From positions 25,057 to 89,056 of the forward strand of contig CAINOE010000110.1 of NCBI GenBank assembly GCA_903851415.1: 64,000 nt of DNA, read 5' to 3'. The notes under the pieces are model-generated. The model was given only the letters and a program-made list of their open reading frames with translations. It made no database searches and had not been told where the DNA came from. Positions 1 through 8,465 of the stretch are shown piece after piece. This DNA is from an uncultured Rhodopila sp. (lineage in GTDB: Bacteria; Pseudomonadota; Alphaproteobacteria; Acetobacterales; Acetobacteraceae). Each line of letters opens with the position of its first letter. The first letter of the stretch is position 1. The translations under genes were made by a program, and so were the position numbers.

Positions 1-703
1 CATCTATCGCGAAGGCCAGGAACGTTACATTCCCATCAAGTTCAGCGTGCGCGGCCGCGACCTCGGCACTACCGTCCTCGACGCGCAAAAGAAAGTGGAC
101 GAGGGCGTCAGCATCCCGGGTGGCTACCACCTCGAATGGGTCGGCGAATTCGGCAACCTGCAGGAGGCGATCGCGCGGCTGGCCGTGGTGATCCCGATCG
201 CGATCGTGTTGATCTGCATGCTGCTCTATATCAACTTCGCCTCGCTGGGCGACATGCTGCTGTCTGCGAGCGTCATTCCGATGGCGCTGATCGGCGGGAT
301 ATTCGCCTTGTACTTCACTGACACCCCTTTCAGCGTTTCCGCCGCCATCGGCTTTGTTGCGCTGTTCGGCATCGCCGCGATGGACGGGATTATTGTATTG
401 ACTGCGTATAATTCCGCGATCGAGGCTGGTTTGGACCGCACGGCGGCGATCTTGCGCACAGGGCAGATCCAGATGCGGCCGGTGCTGATGACCTGCGTGG
501 TCGCCTGCGTCGGGCTGCTGCCGGCGGCGATGTCGACCGGCATCGGCTCGCAGGTGCAGAAGCCGCTGGCGCTGGTGGTTGTCGGCGGCATCCTGCTGGC
601 GCCGATCCTGATACTGATTGTTCTGCCGGTGCTGATCGATGTTTTTTCGACGCGGGCCAAGGCGCGGGATGAGCTTGCGGCGCTTGAGGAGCCGGCGGAA
701 TGA
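1..703 (+). CDS. Heavy-metal-type RND efflux permease (CzcA/CusA family), C-terminal part
   Basis: This is the 3' end of an inner-membrane proton-driven RND pump; the reading frame is already open at base 2, so the gene starts outside the window. The visible 230 or so residues begin in the last periplasmic stretch (IYREGQERYIPIKFSVRGRD, typical of CzcA-like proteins) and then cross the final membrane helices (IPIAIVLICMLLYINF, VSAAIGFVALFGIAAMDGII, PLALVVVGGILLAPILILI). The FGIAAMDGI segment is a conserved transmembrane feature of the heavy-metal RND (HME) subfamily. An outer-membrane factor follows about 180 bp downstream, as expected for a tripartite exporter. The substrate (metal cation or other) cannot be read from this part. 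Confidence 0.9.
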   Translation, partial: IYREGQERYIPIKFSVRGRDLGTTVLDAQKKVDEGVSIPGGYHLEWVGEFGNLQEAIARLAVVIPIAIVLICMLLYINFASLGDMLLSASVIPMALIGGIFALYFTDTPFSVSAAIGFVALFGIAAMDGIIVLTAYNSAIEAGLDRTAAILRTGQIQMRPVLMTCVVACVGLLPAAMSTGIGSQVQKPLALVVVGGILLAPILILIVLPVLIDVFSTRAKARDELAALEEPAE

Positions 704-797
704 TACGGATAGCTTTCCGGTCACCGAAGGACGTCATCGTCCCGGCGGCCGCGCCGCGCCTCGTTACGGTCGTAGCGCTGGCCAAACCCCTCGTGTC

Positions 798-820
798 ATG
801 GCCGGGCCTGGCCCGGCCAT
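798..820. repeat. REP-like palindrome between pump and outer-membrane factor
   Basis: Perfect 11-bp arms ATGGCCGGGCC / GGCCCGGCCAT around a single T, followed by CCACGAC. It belongs to the dispersed GTCATGGCC family of this window. Its position is a reason to start the downstream gene at 886 and not at the ATG at 700, since these repeats are otherwise found between genes here. Confidence 0.75.
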
Positions 821-885
821 CCACGACTTTGCTGCCACGAACCCCGCAAAGCCGGGATAGCCGGGCCCTGAAAGCTGTTGCGGAG

Positions 886-2373
886 ATGCCGCTCGCACTG
901 CTTCGCCTGGCCCCCGCGCTGTCCCTTCTCGCCGCCTGCACCGTCGGGCCGGACTTCAAGCCTCCCGCTCCACCCGCCGTTACCGGCTACACTGCCACGC
1001 CGTTGCCGGAACAGACGCTGTCCGCACCCGGGCCGGGCGGGATCGCGCAGCACTTCATTCTCAAAGAGGACATCCCGGCGGACTGGTGGCACCTGTTCCA
1101 TTCCGAGCCGCTCAATGCCCTGGTGAAACAGGCATTGGCGGCTAACCCCAACCTGCCGGCCGCGCAGGCGGCGCTGCGGCAGGCGCAGGAGAATGTCGCG
1201 GCGCAGCGGGGATACTACTATCCGACCGTCGCGGCCGAACTGAACGCCAGCCGCAACCTGACGCCGACAGCATCGGTTTCGCCGGCCTCGGCAACCGGCA
1301 ATCCGTATTACAGCCTGATCACCCCGCAGTTGAACATCTCCTTCGTTCCGGACGTGTTCGGAGCGAACCGGCGCGCGGTGGAATCGTTGCAGGCGCAGGC
1401 CGACAACCAGCGTTTCATGCTGGAAGCGACCTGGCTGACCCTGACCTCCAACGTCGTGGCGGGCGCGATCCAGGAAGCCTCGCTGCGCGGCCAGGTCGCC
1501 GCGGCGACGGACGCAATCCACGTCGAAACCGATCTGCTGGCCATCCTGCGCGAGCAGCAGGCGCTCGGGCAGGCGGCCGGGGCCGACGTGGCGGCGCAGG
1601 AGGCGGCGCTGGCCCAGGCGCAACTGAATTTGCCGCCGTTGCAGAAACAGCTTGCGCAGCAGCGCGACGCCCTGACCGCGCTGGCCGGCCGCTACCCGAG
1701 CCAGGAGATCGAGCAGACCTTCGACCTCGCCAGCCTGGAGATGCCGATGGACCTGCCGGTCAGCCTGCCATCCGATCTGGTCAGGCAGCGGCCGGACGTG
1801 CGCCAGGCGGAGGCGAACCTGCACGTCGCCAGCGCCGATATCGGCCAGGCGATCGCCGCCCGCCTGCCGCAGATCACACTCTCCGCCCAGGTGGGCAACA
1901 GCGCCAACAGCGTGTCGAACATGTTCACGCCGGGGACGAATTTCTGGACTCTGGCCGGTGGCCTGACGCAGCCGGTGTTCGAGGGCTTCACCCTGCTGCA
2001 CAAGCAGCGCGCCGCTCAGGCCGCGTTCGACCAGGCGTCCGCGCAGTATCGCGGCACCGTGCTGACGGCGTTCCAGAACGTCGCGGATTCGCTGCGGGCG
2101 CTGCAATCGGATGCCGATGCGATGAAGGCGGCGGTGGCCTCCGAACGGGCGGCGGCGCGCAGCCTGGAAATCGTGCGGCGGCAGCTCGCGCTCGGGCAGG
2201 TCGCCTATCTGGGGGTGCTGAACGCCGAGAACACCTTCGCCCAGGCGCAGCTGGCGCTGGTGCAGGCGCAGGCGGCGCGGCTGGCGGATACCGCGGCGCT
2301 GTTTCAGGCGCTCGGCGGCGGGTGGTGGCACCGGGAGGAGGCGCAGGTGGCGGAGGGTGGTGGCAAGTCGTAG
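886..2373 (+). CDS. NodT-family outer-membrane efflux lipoprotein
   Basis: TolC-like outer-membrane factor that would form the exit duct for the RND pump upstream. The frame is open from an ATG at 700 that overlaps the pump stop, but the ATG at 886 is preferred: it gives a short lipoprotein signal (MPLALLRLAPALSLLAAC) with the cysteine followed by TVGPDFKPP, the family's classic N-terminus. Two OEP halves follow, with helical repeats (ANPNLPAAQAALRQAQ), the SLPSDLVRQRPDVRQAEANL motif region near the middle, and ending ALFQALGGGWW. The size, about 495 residues, is normal. A second NodT-type protein of this window (47084-48604) has the same architecture. Confidence 0.9.
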   Translation: MPLALLRLAPALSLLAACTVGPDFKPPAPPAVTGYTATPLPEQTLSAPGPGGIAQHFILKEDIPADWWHLFHSEPLNALVKQALAANPNLPAAQAALRQAQENVAAQRGYYYPTVAAELNASRNLTPTASVSPASATGNPYYSLITPQLNISFVPDVFGANRRAVESLQAQADNQRFMLEATWLTLTSNVVAGAIQEASLRGQVAAATDAIHVETDLLAILREQQALGQAAGADVAAQEAALAQAQLNLPPLQKQLAQQRDALTALAGRYPSQEIEQTFDLASLEMPMDLPVSLPSDLVRQRPDVRQAEANLHVASADIGQAIAARLPQITLSAQVGNSANSVSNMFTPGTNFWTLAGGLTQPVFEGFTLLHKQRAAQAAFDQASAQYRGTVLTAFQNVADSLRALQSDADAMKAAVASERAAARSLEIVRRQLALGQVAYLGVLNAENTFAQAQLALVQAQAARLADTAALFQALGGGWWHREEAQVAEGGGKS

Positions 2374-2771
2374 TTTTGGTCTTGGGGACCGGTAGGCCCG
2401 ATCGACCGTCATGGCCTCGTCATGGCCCGGCTTGTCCCCATTGCCATCAGGATAAGCCGAAGGGCGAAGAAGGATTTTGCTGGACCGCCTCCGCCCTCAC
2501 CGTCATGGCCGGGCGTGTCCCGGCCATCTGCGCACCTGCGGTTGAAGCGTGGATGGCCGGGACACGCCCGGCCATGACGGTGAGGCAGAAGCCGTTGCTC
2601 CACACGCCCCTTATCCTGATACGCATGCGGCTTATTGGGCCTGGTCCGACAGGGCGGGCGCGCATTCCGTTGCCGCGTGGCGATTCCGGCCCGCCATCAG
2701 AATCATGCGTGTTGTCAACGATATGGCCGGCGCCCGCCGCTCAGTCCGGCATGCGCCGCGAATCTTCCGGG
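2374..2771. other. Intergenic region with repeats, no gene
   Basis: About 400 bp between the outer-membrane factor and the convergent glycosyltransferase remnant. The ORFs that cross it are low-complexity products of the palindromic repeats and show no family features. It holds one degraded copy (near 2410-2440) and one complete double palindrome (2495-2585). Confidence 0.6.
2495..2585. repeat. BIME-like double palindrome
   Basis: Two 34-bp arms (2495-2528 and 2552-2585) are perfect inverted copies of each other. Each arm is itself a palindrome around GGCCGGG. The arm begins CCTCACCGTCATGGCCGGGC. It is the longest perfect member of the dispersed family in this window and could fold into a strong bidirectional hairpin between the convergent genes. 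Confidence 0.85.
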
Positions 2772-3750
2772 CTACGAGCGGTCGTAGTAAACTTCCGGCA
2801 CGAAGTGGGAGTTGAAGCCACCTAACGATCCCGCGAAGTGAATGACATCCAGATCGGCCTCGAAGCAACCTGGATCGTTCATCCGCAGGCGGAGCCGGTT
2901 AAATGCGCTGCGGCCCAAGGCCTGCAGTCCGCCCCGCCAGCTATGGAGCGGCGGGCCGTTGAGGACACCGCTGCGCTGTCTCGCCAAGGCTGCAAGCTTT
3001 CCCCGATTTCGGCCCGCGGCGTAGAACCACCGGCGGAAATACTGCTTGCCAAGTCGTTTATTCGGGATCAAATGGTAAATGACCGACTCCGGCAAGTAGT
3101 AGCCAACGGCACCGATCTTCTGTAGTTGGGTATAGAGATAAACGTCTTCGGCATACATGAACTGCGATGCATACGGGCCGCAACGCTCCAGGACTGTCCG
3201 GCGGATCGCGAAGTTCCCGCCGCACGGCAATGCGTCGAAATCCGGCGATCCATATCGGCGGCGCTTATCACCGTGGTCGATGATACCGAGCACGCCCTGA
3301 CAGTAATTTCTTCCGGGTAGCCACGCCGGCGGCTCCGTCTGCCAGTCGGGCCGGTATGGCCCGGAGACAAAGTCGATCGTTTCATCGCTGAAGGCGAGTG
3401 CGATGTTCTCAAACCAGCTCTCGTCAATGCGTTCGTCGTCGTCGAGTAACGCGACGACATCCCCGCTCGTATTGCCGATGCCAGTGTTGAGCGCATGGTG
3501 CTTTCCCTGCCTGCCGTCGAACATGTAGGTAACGCCGCGGGCGGCAAACTGTTTGACGACCTCGGCAGTATTGTCGGCAGAGTTTTTGTCGACAACAATA
3601 AGCCTGATTTCGCATCCCTTTTGGCACCCGGGCCTTCAGCGCGCACTCGAGGGCAACCGGCACCAGATGAGCCCTGTTGAACCTGGGCATGATGGCATCA
3701 ATGGCATACCCTGCCTCGCGCAGTTCGAGTTCATATTGAGATTGAGCCAT
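2772..3750 (-). pseudogene. Family 2 glycosyltransferase, frameshifted
   Basis: A GT2 (GT-A fold) gene of about 325 codons split by one extra base. The N-terminal frame starts at 3750 and has MPRFNRAHLVPVALECALK up to VPKG. The C-terminal frame continues IRLIVVDKNSADNTAEVVKQ, then GKHHALNTGIGNTSGD, the DxD-like LLDDDERID, GGNFAIRR and an ED motif (MYAEDVYLY). The frames join if one G is removed from the GGG read on the minus strand at 3616-3618 (AAAGGGATGC versus expected AAAGGATGC). The rest of the catalytic domain is intact, so this is either a recent inactivation or a sequencing error. It lies downstream of the flippase on the same strand, probably as the last gene of that glycan operon. 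Confidence 0.75.
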
Positions 3751-3814
3751 AACACCCTTTTGCGGCCGATCAAGCGGCCCACCGGCAGATGCCCACTGGC
3801 AGCCGGGCCACTGC

Positions 3815-5293
3815 TCACACCCCGGCGGACGACTGCTGCAATCCGGCCTTTCCTCGCATCACCCGCCGGAGCACGGACCCGCCCCCCCCGCGCCCGAGAA
3901 CAGCCGGCAGCGCCAGCACAACCGTCACGATCAGCGCCCCGGCGCCCACCCCGGCGCCGGTGGCGTCGATCCCCAGGACCAGCGGGGCCGCCCCGGTCGC
4001 CACCCCGGCCACCGCCACGGCCGAGAGCCGCACCAACGGCCACTGCAACGGCACCGTCCGCTGCGACACGACCGCGAACATCGCCAGCCGCACCGCCTGT
4101 CCCGCCACCGTCGCCGCGATCGCGCCGTACACCCCCATCCGCGGAATCAGCAGCAGATACAGCGCCAGCGTGATCGCCGCCGCGACTGCGGTAATCCCCA
4201 TCGTCAGGTTGCTCGTCTTGCGTGCATAGCACCCCGCGTTCGCCATGCTGCTCAACAACTGAAGCACCAGCGCCAGCACCAGGAATGGCACCATCATCTG
4301 CGCCGGGGCATAGCTCGGCGGCGCCAGCAGCGCGACCAGCCACGGACTGGCCAGCGCGGTAGCCGCCCCGGCGCAAAGCAGTCCCGCCGCCCCGGCACTG
4401 ACGACCCGGCTCGACCGCGCCAGCCCTTCCGGCGTGCCGACCAGCCCGAGGCGCTGGGGGTACCACCACATCTCGAACGGCTGCGCCAGCAGCGCCGTGA
4501 TCGCCGCGATCTTCGCCGCCAATCCGTACTGCCCCAATGACGCCGCCGACACCGTCCCCGCCAGCAGCCATCGGTCCGCCGTGCCCAGCACGAACGCGGC
4601 CAGCCCGCTGCCGATCAGCGGCAGCCCGTAGGCCAGCAGCCGCAAGCTGGCGCGCGGGGCGAACACGACGCCTGTCTCCCGCTTCTGCCGGACCGTCAGC
4701 ACAGAGGCGAAAATCAGCGCCGTCACGCACCCGGCCCACAGCACGCCCGCGACGCCATGGCCGGTGACGACCAGCGCCACTACCAGCGCGGCCTGCAGCG
4801 AGGCCCGCGCCATTGACAGAGCGGCGAACGCGCCGGCCCGCTGATGCATCCGCAACCATCCGAGCGGAACCCCGATGGCCGATTCCAGCGCCACCGCGAT
4901 GCCCAGCACCACGATGTCGCTGTTCGGTGTCGCCAGCGGCATCGCCGACGCGATTGCCGGCGACAGAAAGACCGCGCCCGCAATGCCCAGGGCGGCAATG
5001 ACCAGCGACAGTCCGGCGACCTCCGCGCCCGCGCGCCGCCCGGCCTCGCCCGGTGCCGAGCCAAAGCGGAACATCGTATCGACCAGCCCGGCGCCGGCTA
5101 TCAGGCCGCCGATCTCGGCGGCCGAGGACAACAGCTCCAGGCGGCCGAACTGAGCCGGCGTCAGCATCGACGTCAGCACCGGGATCGTCACCATCGACAG
5201 CGCTTTGGCCCAGGCCATCGCCGCCGCGTAGAAAAAGGTCGCACGAAGCCCGCTCGGGATCAGCTCGATGAAGCCGATCAGGCGGCGCATCAT
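3815..5293 (-). CDS. Polysaccharide flippase (Wzx/MATE-like)
   Basis: Integral membrane protein of 492 residues with about a dozen hydrophobic segments, of the polysaccharide-biosynthesis/MOP superfamily that flips lipid-linked repeat units across the inner membrane. The N-terminus has the usual pattern, an amphipathic start then TIPVLTSMLTPAQFGRLELL. An ADRWLLAG motif lies mid-protein. Start at 5293: the tandem ATGATG there overlaps the stop of the upstream glycosyltransferase by 4 bp (translational coupling). A much longer in-frame extension to 5659 is only a shadow of that neighbour. The glycan substrate is unknown. Confidence 0.88.
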   Translation of the reverse strand: MMRRLIGFIELIPSGLRATFFYAAAMAWAKALSMVTIPVLTSMLTPAQFGRLELLSSAAEIGGLIAGAGLVDTMFRFGSAPGEAGRRAGAEVAGLSLVIAALGIAGAVFLSPAIASAMPLATPNSDIVVLGIAVALESAIGVPLGWLRMHQRAGAFAALSMARASLQAALVVALVVTGHGVAGVLWAGCVTALIFASVLTVRQKRETGVVFAPRASLRLLAYGLPLIGSGLAAFVLGTADRWLLAGTVSAASLGQYGLAAKIAAITALLAQPFEMWWYPQRLGLVGTPEGLARSSRVVSAGAAGLLCAGAATALASPWLVALLAPPSYAPAQMMVPFLVLALVLQLLSSMANAGCYARKTSNLTMGITAVAAAITLALYLLLIPRMGVYGAIAATVAGQAVRLAMFAVVSQRTVPLQWPLVRLSAVAVAGVATGAAPLVLGIDATGAGVGAGALIVTVVLALPAVLGRGGGGSVLRRVMRGKAGLQQSSAGV

Positions 5294-6513
5294 CGCAGCG
5301 CCCTGGCGGCCTGAACCTCGCGGATCGCCGCCGTATTGATCGCCGCCTGCGCCGCCAGCGTGAAATTGGCCAGCGCGTGCTGCCGCCCGGCGGCGCCCAG
5401 CGCCTGACGCTGCGCCCCGGTCAGTCCGGTCAGCCAGGCGATCGCGTCGGCCAGATCCCCGGCATCGCCCGGCTCGACATGGCGGCCGCAGGAGGGGTTG
5501 ACGTATTCCTTCATCCCCATCAGGCGGGACGCCACGATGGGCAATCCCATGGCGAGCGCCTCCTTGACCGCGACCGGGCCGGTGTCCTTGTCGTTGTCGC
5601 GGCAAACCACATAGGGCGCCACAAACCCCTGGTAGCGCGGACCTTCCCGGGCGATCCACGCGCTGGGCATCCGGCCAAGGAAGTGCACGCTGCCGCCGAG
5701 GCCGGTGTCGATGGCGAGCTGCTTCAGCTCCTCCTCCATCGGGCCGCCGCCGACGATATCGACAGCCGGGCGGCGGTCGGCGGGCAGCCGCGCCAGGGCT
5801 TCGAACAGCACCGGATAGCCCTTCTGCTCGACAAGCCGGCCGATGGCCAGCAGGCGGCCGTTGCTGGCGGCGTCCGTGGAGGGAACGAAGCGCCCGGGGT
5901 CGACACCGCAGGTCGCCACCCGGACATTCACCAGGGGTGCCATCCGCCGGAAGTCGTTCGCCATGTCATCGCAGGTTGCGAAAACCACGTCGGCCGAGGC
6001 CAGCTTCACCGGCAGGTCGAATGACGGACCATAGATATCGCAGCCGTGGCCGATGAACGAGCAGGTCAGACCGGCGATCGCCGCCGCCGCGATGGCGGTC
6101 GCCGAGGTCGCAGCGGCATAGTGCGCATGCAGATGCGAGCATCCCTGTTGCCGGGCGGTCAGCGCGACCCGGGCGGCGGCGCGCAGCAGGGATCGAGGCC
6201 TGAGACCTTTCTGGCGATTTGCGAATCGCATCGCCGCGGCCATGCCGCGCGGGTGCATCGCGGCAAAGACGGCGGCCCGCACCGTGGAGACGTCCGCAAG
6301 GCGCAGCGTCTCCGCCTTCATCGGTTCGTCTTCCGGCTGGCACGGGCCGTTGTAATGGCTCAGCGAGAACGGCACGATGCGGTGCCCCATCCGCCGCATC
6401 GCGCGTATCTCATTGCTAATGAAGGTTTCCGACAGCACCGGGAAGGCATCCAGCACATACAGGATGGCAAGCGGCTCAGGCCGGGGGCCGATCGGCGATG
6501 CGCTGGCTGACAT
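5290..6513 (-). CDS. Family 4 glycosyltransferase
   Basis: GT-B fold retaining glycosyltransferase of 407 residues for EPS or surface-glycan assembly at the cytoplasmic face. The N-terminus has ILYVLDAFPVLSETFISNEI, the signature of GT4 enzymes of the exopolysaccharide type. Then come HLHAHYAAATSATA, the donor-site region LAIGRLVEQKGYPVLFEALA, VDIVGGGPMEEELKQLA and the E-x7-E region DTGPVAVKEALAMGLPIVAS. The ATG at 6513 is chosen because homology-like sequence begins just after it and a sigma54-type promoter lies at 6568-6582. The in-frame upstream ATG at 6735 would run through this divergent promoter region. It is coupled to the flippase downstream. Confidence 0.88.
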   Translation of the reverse strand: MSASASPIGPRPEPLAILYVLDAFPVLSETFISNEIRAMRRMGHRIVPFSLSHYNGPCQPEDEPMKAETLRLADVSTVRAAVFAAMHPRGMAAAMRFANRQKGLRPRSLLRAAARVALTARQQGCSHLHAHYAAATSATAIAAAAIAGLTCSFIGHGCDIYGPSFDLPVKLASADVVFATCDDMANDFRRMAPLVNVRVATCGVDPGRFVPSTDAASNGRLLAIGRLVEQKGYPVLFEALARLPADRRPAVDIVGGGPMEEELKQLAIDTGLGGSVHFLGRMPSAWIAREGPRYQGFVAPYVVCRDNDKDTGPVAVKEALAMGLPIVASRLMGMKEYVNPSCGRHVEPGDAGDLADAIAWLTGLTGAQRQALGAAGRQHALANFTLAAQAAINTAAIREVQAARALR

Positions 6514-6567
6514 GGCGGCGGATCCTTGACCGAGCCATCCGGTGCGGACGGCGATGTCAGTATAACC

Positions 6568-6582
6568 GCATCCGGCATGCCA
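6568..6582 (-). promoter_or_regulatory. Candidate sigma54 (-24/-12) promoter for the GT4-flippase operon
   Basis: Minus strand reads TGGCAT-GCCGG-ATGC, with GG and GC at the exact sigma54 spacing and 13 of the expected bases around TGGCAC-N5-TTGC broadly kept. It lies 55 bp upstream of the GT4 start. It is weaker than the site at 16574, and the -12 element is ATGC instead of TTGC. Confidence 0.4.
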
Positions 6583-6625
6583 CCGCATCCGAAACATTCG
6601 GCAGTCGTCAAGTGCAAAAAGCCTC

Positions 6626-6634
6626 GCAAGATGC
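6626..6634. promoter_or_regulatory. GCA-N3-TGC palindrome (possible LuxO-like site)
   Basis: GCAAGATGC, lying between the two divergent sigma54 candidates at 6568 (minus) and 6656 (plus); a half-match GCAAAAAGC lies 12 bp away at 6614. The core matches that of the known LuxO recognition sequence TTGCA-W3-TGCAA. One 6-base palindrome can occur by chance, so the call rests on its recurrence in front of EPS genes. Confidence 0.3.
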
Positions 6635-6655
6635 GACGCCTGGCGGCCATATCGC

Positions 6656-6671
6656 TGGCGTACCCTTTGCA
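6656..6671 (+). promoter_or_regulatory. Candidate sigma54 promoter for GT2 gene
   Basis: TGGCGT-ACCCT-TTGCA has correct GG-N10-GC spacing and a perfect TTTGCA -12 element. It lies 70 bp upstream of the ATG at 6741. Two deviations (A to G and C to T) fall in the -24 block. Confidence 0.5.
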
Positions 6672-6740
6672 TAGATGTATAGGGGCGCCTGCTGCCAATG
6701 CGGGCAGCGCCGCCGGTCAGCGAAGGATGAGGCATCTCCT

Positions 6741-7673
6741 ATGACAACACGGCCTGAAGTCAGCGTGATCATTCCCACGCGGGACGCGCTGGATCGGCTG
6801 CCGGCCGCCGTCGCATCGATCGGGCCGAATCCGAACCTTGAGATTCTGATCGTCGATGACGGTTCGACCGATGGCACCCTGGCCTGGCTGGGCGAACTGG
6901 CGGTGGCCGATCACAGGGTGCGCTTCATGCACGGGTCCAAAACGGGTCCGTCGCGCGCCCGCAATCTTGCCATCGGCGCGGCGCGCGCGCCTCTGGTGGC
7001 CTTTCTGGATGCCGATGACCGCTGGCTGCCCGGCAAGCTGGACGCCCAGCTCGCCCTTCACCGCGCCCACCCTGAGATTGGCTTGTCCTTCACCGACTAC
7101 CGCCACATCAACGCGCGCAGCCATGACCGGGGCGGCTGCTTCGCCCACTGGCCACGCTTTGCCGCCCGCCTCGGCACCGCGACCGAGCCCTTCATCCTCG
7201 CTCGGCCCGTCGCCACGCTCTATGCCGAGCATGTCGTCGGCACCTCGACCGTCATGGCGCGCACCGATCTGCTTCAGCAAGCCGGCGGCTTCAACACCGG
7301 GCTGGCGTCCGCCGAAGACTGGGATATGTGGCTGACGCTGGCCGGCTACGCACCGGTCGGTGTGGTGCCGAACATTCTGGCCGAGAACCTGGTGCACCGC
7401 CCGGGCAACGTAACCGGCCGCATGGACCTGCGCGTGATGGCCATGCGCATCATCGCCGAACGTCACCGGGCAGGGGCGCTGGCCGAAGATCCCAACGCCG
7501 ATACCGGCTTCAAGGCCCGCATCTTCGCAGCCAGAGCCGAGATTGCCGCGGCCAATGGTCATTGCCTCCGCTCCCTCGCGCTGCGCATCCGCGCGCTGGC
7601 CTACCAGCCGACGCGCCGCGGCGCCTACGACCTCATGGGCGCGATCTACCAGCCGAGCCTGCGATCGGCCTGA
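6741..7673 (+). CDS. Family 2 glycosyltransferase
   Basis: Inverting GT-A glycosyltransferase of 310 residues, soluble, no membrane segments. The N-terminus shows PEVSVIIPTRDALDRLPAA, then ILIVDDGSTDGTLAWL, GPSRARNLAIGAARAPLVAF and the metal-binding LDADDRWLPGKLDAQL. The acceptor side has TSTVMARTDLLQQAGGFN and SAEDWDMWLTLA, the ED motif holding the likely catalytic base. The ATG at 6741 begins just before the domain; an in-frame ATG at 6675 would start inside the promoter region. It is transcribed divergently from the GT4-flippase operon and is probably monocistronic. Confidence 0.9.
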   Translation: MTTRPEVSVIIPTRDALDRLPAAVASIGPNPNLEILIVDDGSTDGTLAWLGELAVADHRVRFMHGSKTGPSRARNLAIGAARAPLVAFLDADDRWLPGKLDAQLALHRAHPEIGLSFTDYRHINARSHDRGGCFAHWPRFAARLGTATEPFILARPVATLYAEHVVGTSTVMARTDLLQQAGGFNTGLASAEDWDMWLTLAGYAPVGVVPNILAENLVHRPGNVTGRMDLRVMAMRIIAERHRAGALAEDPNADTGFKARIFAARAEIAAANGHCLRSLALRIRALAYQPTRRGAYDLMGAIYQPSLRSA

Positions 7674-8465
7674 CGGAGCGGGGCGCGGCGCGGCGGGGGC
7701 TTTGGTCACCGCACTCGCCGCGCACTCCGGGCTCGTCCGGACGGCTACTGCGCTGCCTACGCCGCACCGCGATGAGCGTGCCGGCAATGGCTGCAACCGT
7801 GGAGTCCGGCTGCCACGGGAAGGGGGTTGAGGAAATGATGCGGCGCCGGCCCGCCGGCGGCCAGCATGATGATCTCAACGAGGATTGCAGCGGCCGGAAG
7901 AAGTCAGATCGGACTCCGTTGCACCGCGTTCATGCTACCTGCCCGTGATCAAATGTCACATCTCGACACGCCAAATCCCGCAGGTGCGCGATGTCCCGCG
8001 CGCGGCAAACCGTCTCGCGAGGCTGACAGGACAACCGGCATGGCGGCGCCTTTGGGGCGCTGCTCGCAAAAGGAGACGCCTTTTACGACGTAATATGCGA
8101 CATGCGGCCCCCGCCGTGGCGTTGCGCCGAACCCACCACGGGTCATGGGCTGCAGGAACCCGATATCCTGATTATCGGGCCTGCAATCGGGCGGGGGCCC
8201 GGATGAGCCCTGCCACGACATGGGATGAGTCACATCCTGATAGATTAGAGCATTTTCAGGCTGACTGGAATCGTGGCGATGACCCTATTCGTCATGGCCC
8301 GGCTTGTTGTCCGGGCCACCTATCGCGGCAGTTGCTGGTACAGGTGGCCCGGACAAGCCGGGCCATGACGGTGTGGCAGCGTCCGCCGCCTTTCCGGTCA
8401 GCCTGAACACGCCATAGCCTGGCGGCCGTAACGGGGCCGCCGGAGGCAGGCCGCCGTTCCGGGCG
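7674..8465. other. Intergenic region with repeat, no convincing gene
   Basis: About 790 bp between convergent genes. Several short ORFs cross it, but none has family motifs or a good ribosome site. It contains a REP-like double palindrome at 8290-8370 and a short hairpin GGCGGCC/GGCCGCC at 8422-8442 that could end transcription of the minus-strand GT4. Confidence 0.5.
8290..8370. repeat. BIME-like double palindrome
   Basis: Left arm CGTCATGGCCCGGCTTG at 8290 and right arm, ending CAAGCCGGGCCATGACG at 8370, are inverted copies with a 3-base TTG insertion in the left arm. It is a member of the dispersed GTCATGGCC family. Confidence 0.8.

Noticed and set aside
796..2412. 538-aa minus-strand ORF opposite the outer-membrane factor
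   Set aside because: Arg/Gln/Leu-rich antisense product typical of GC-rich DNA; the plus-strand frame has clear OEP motifs.
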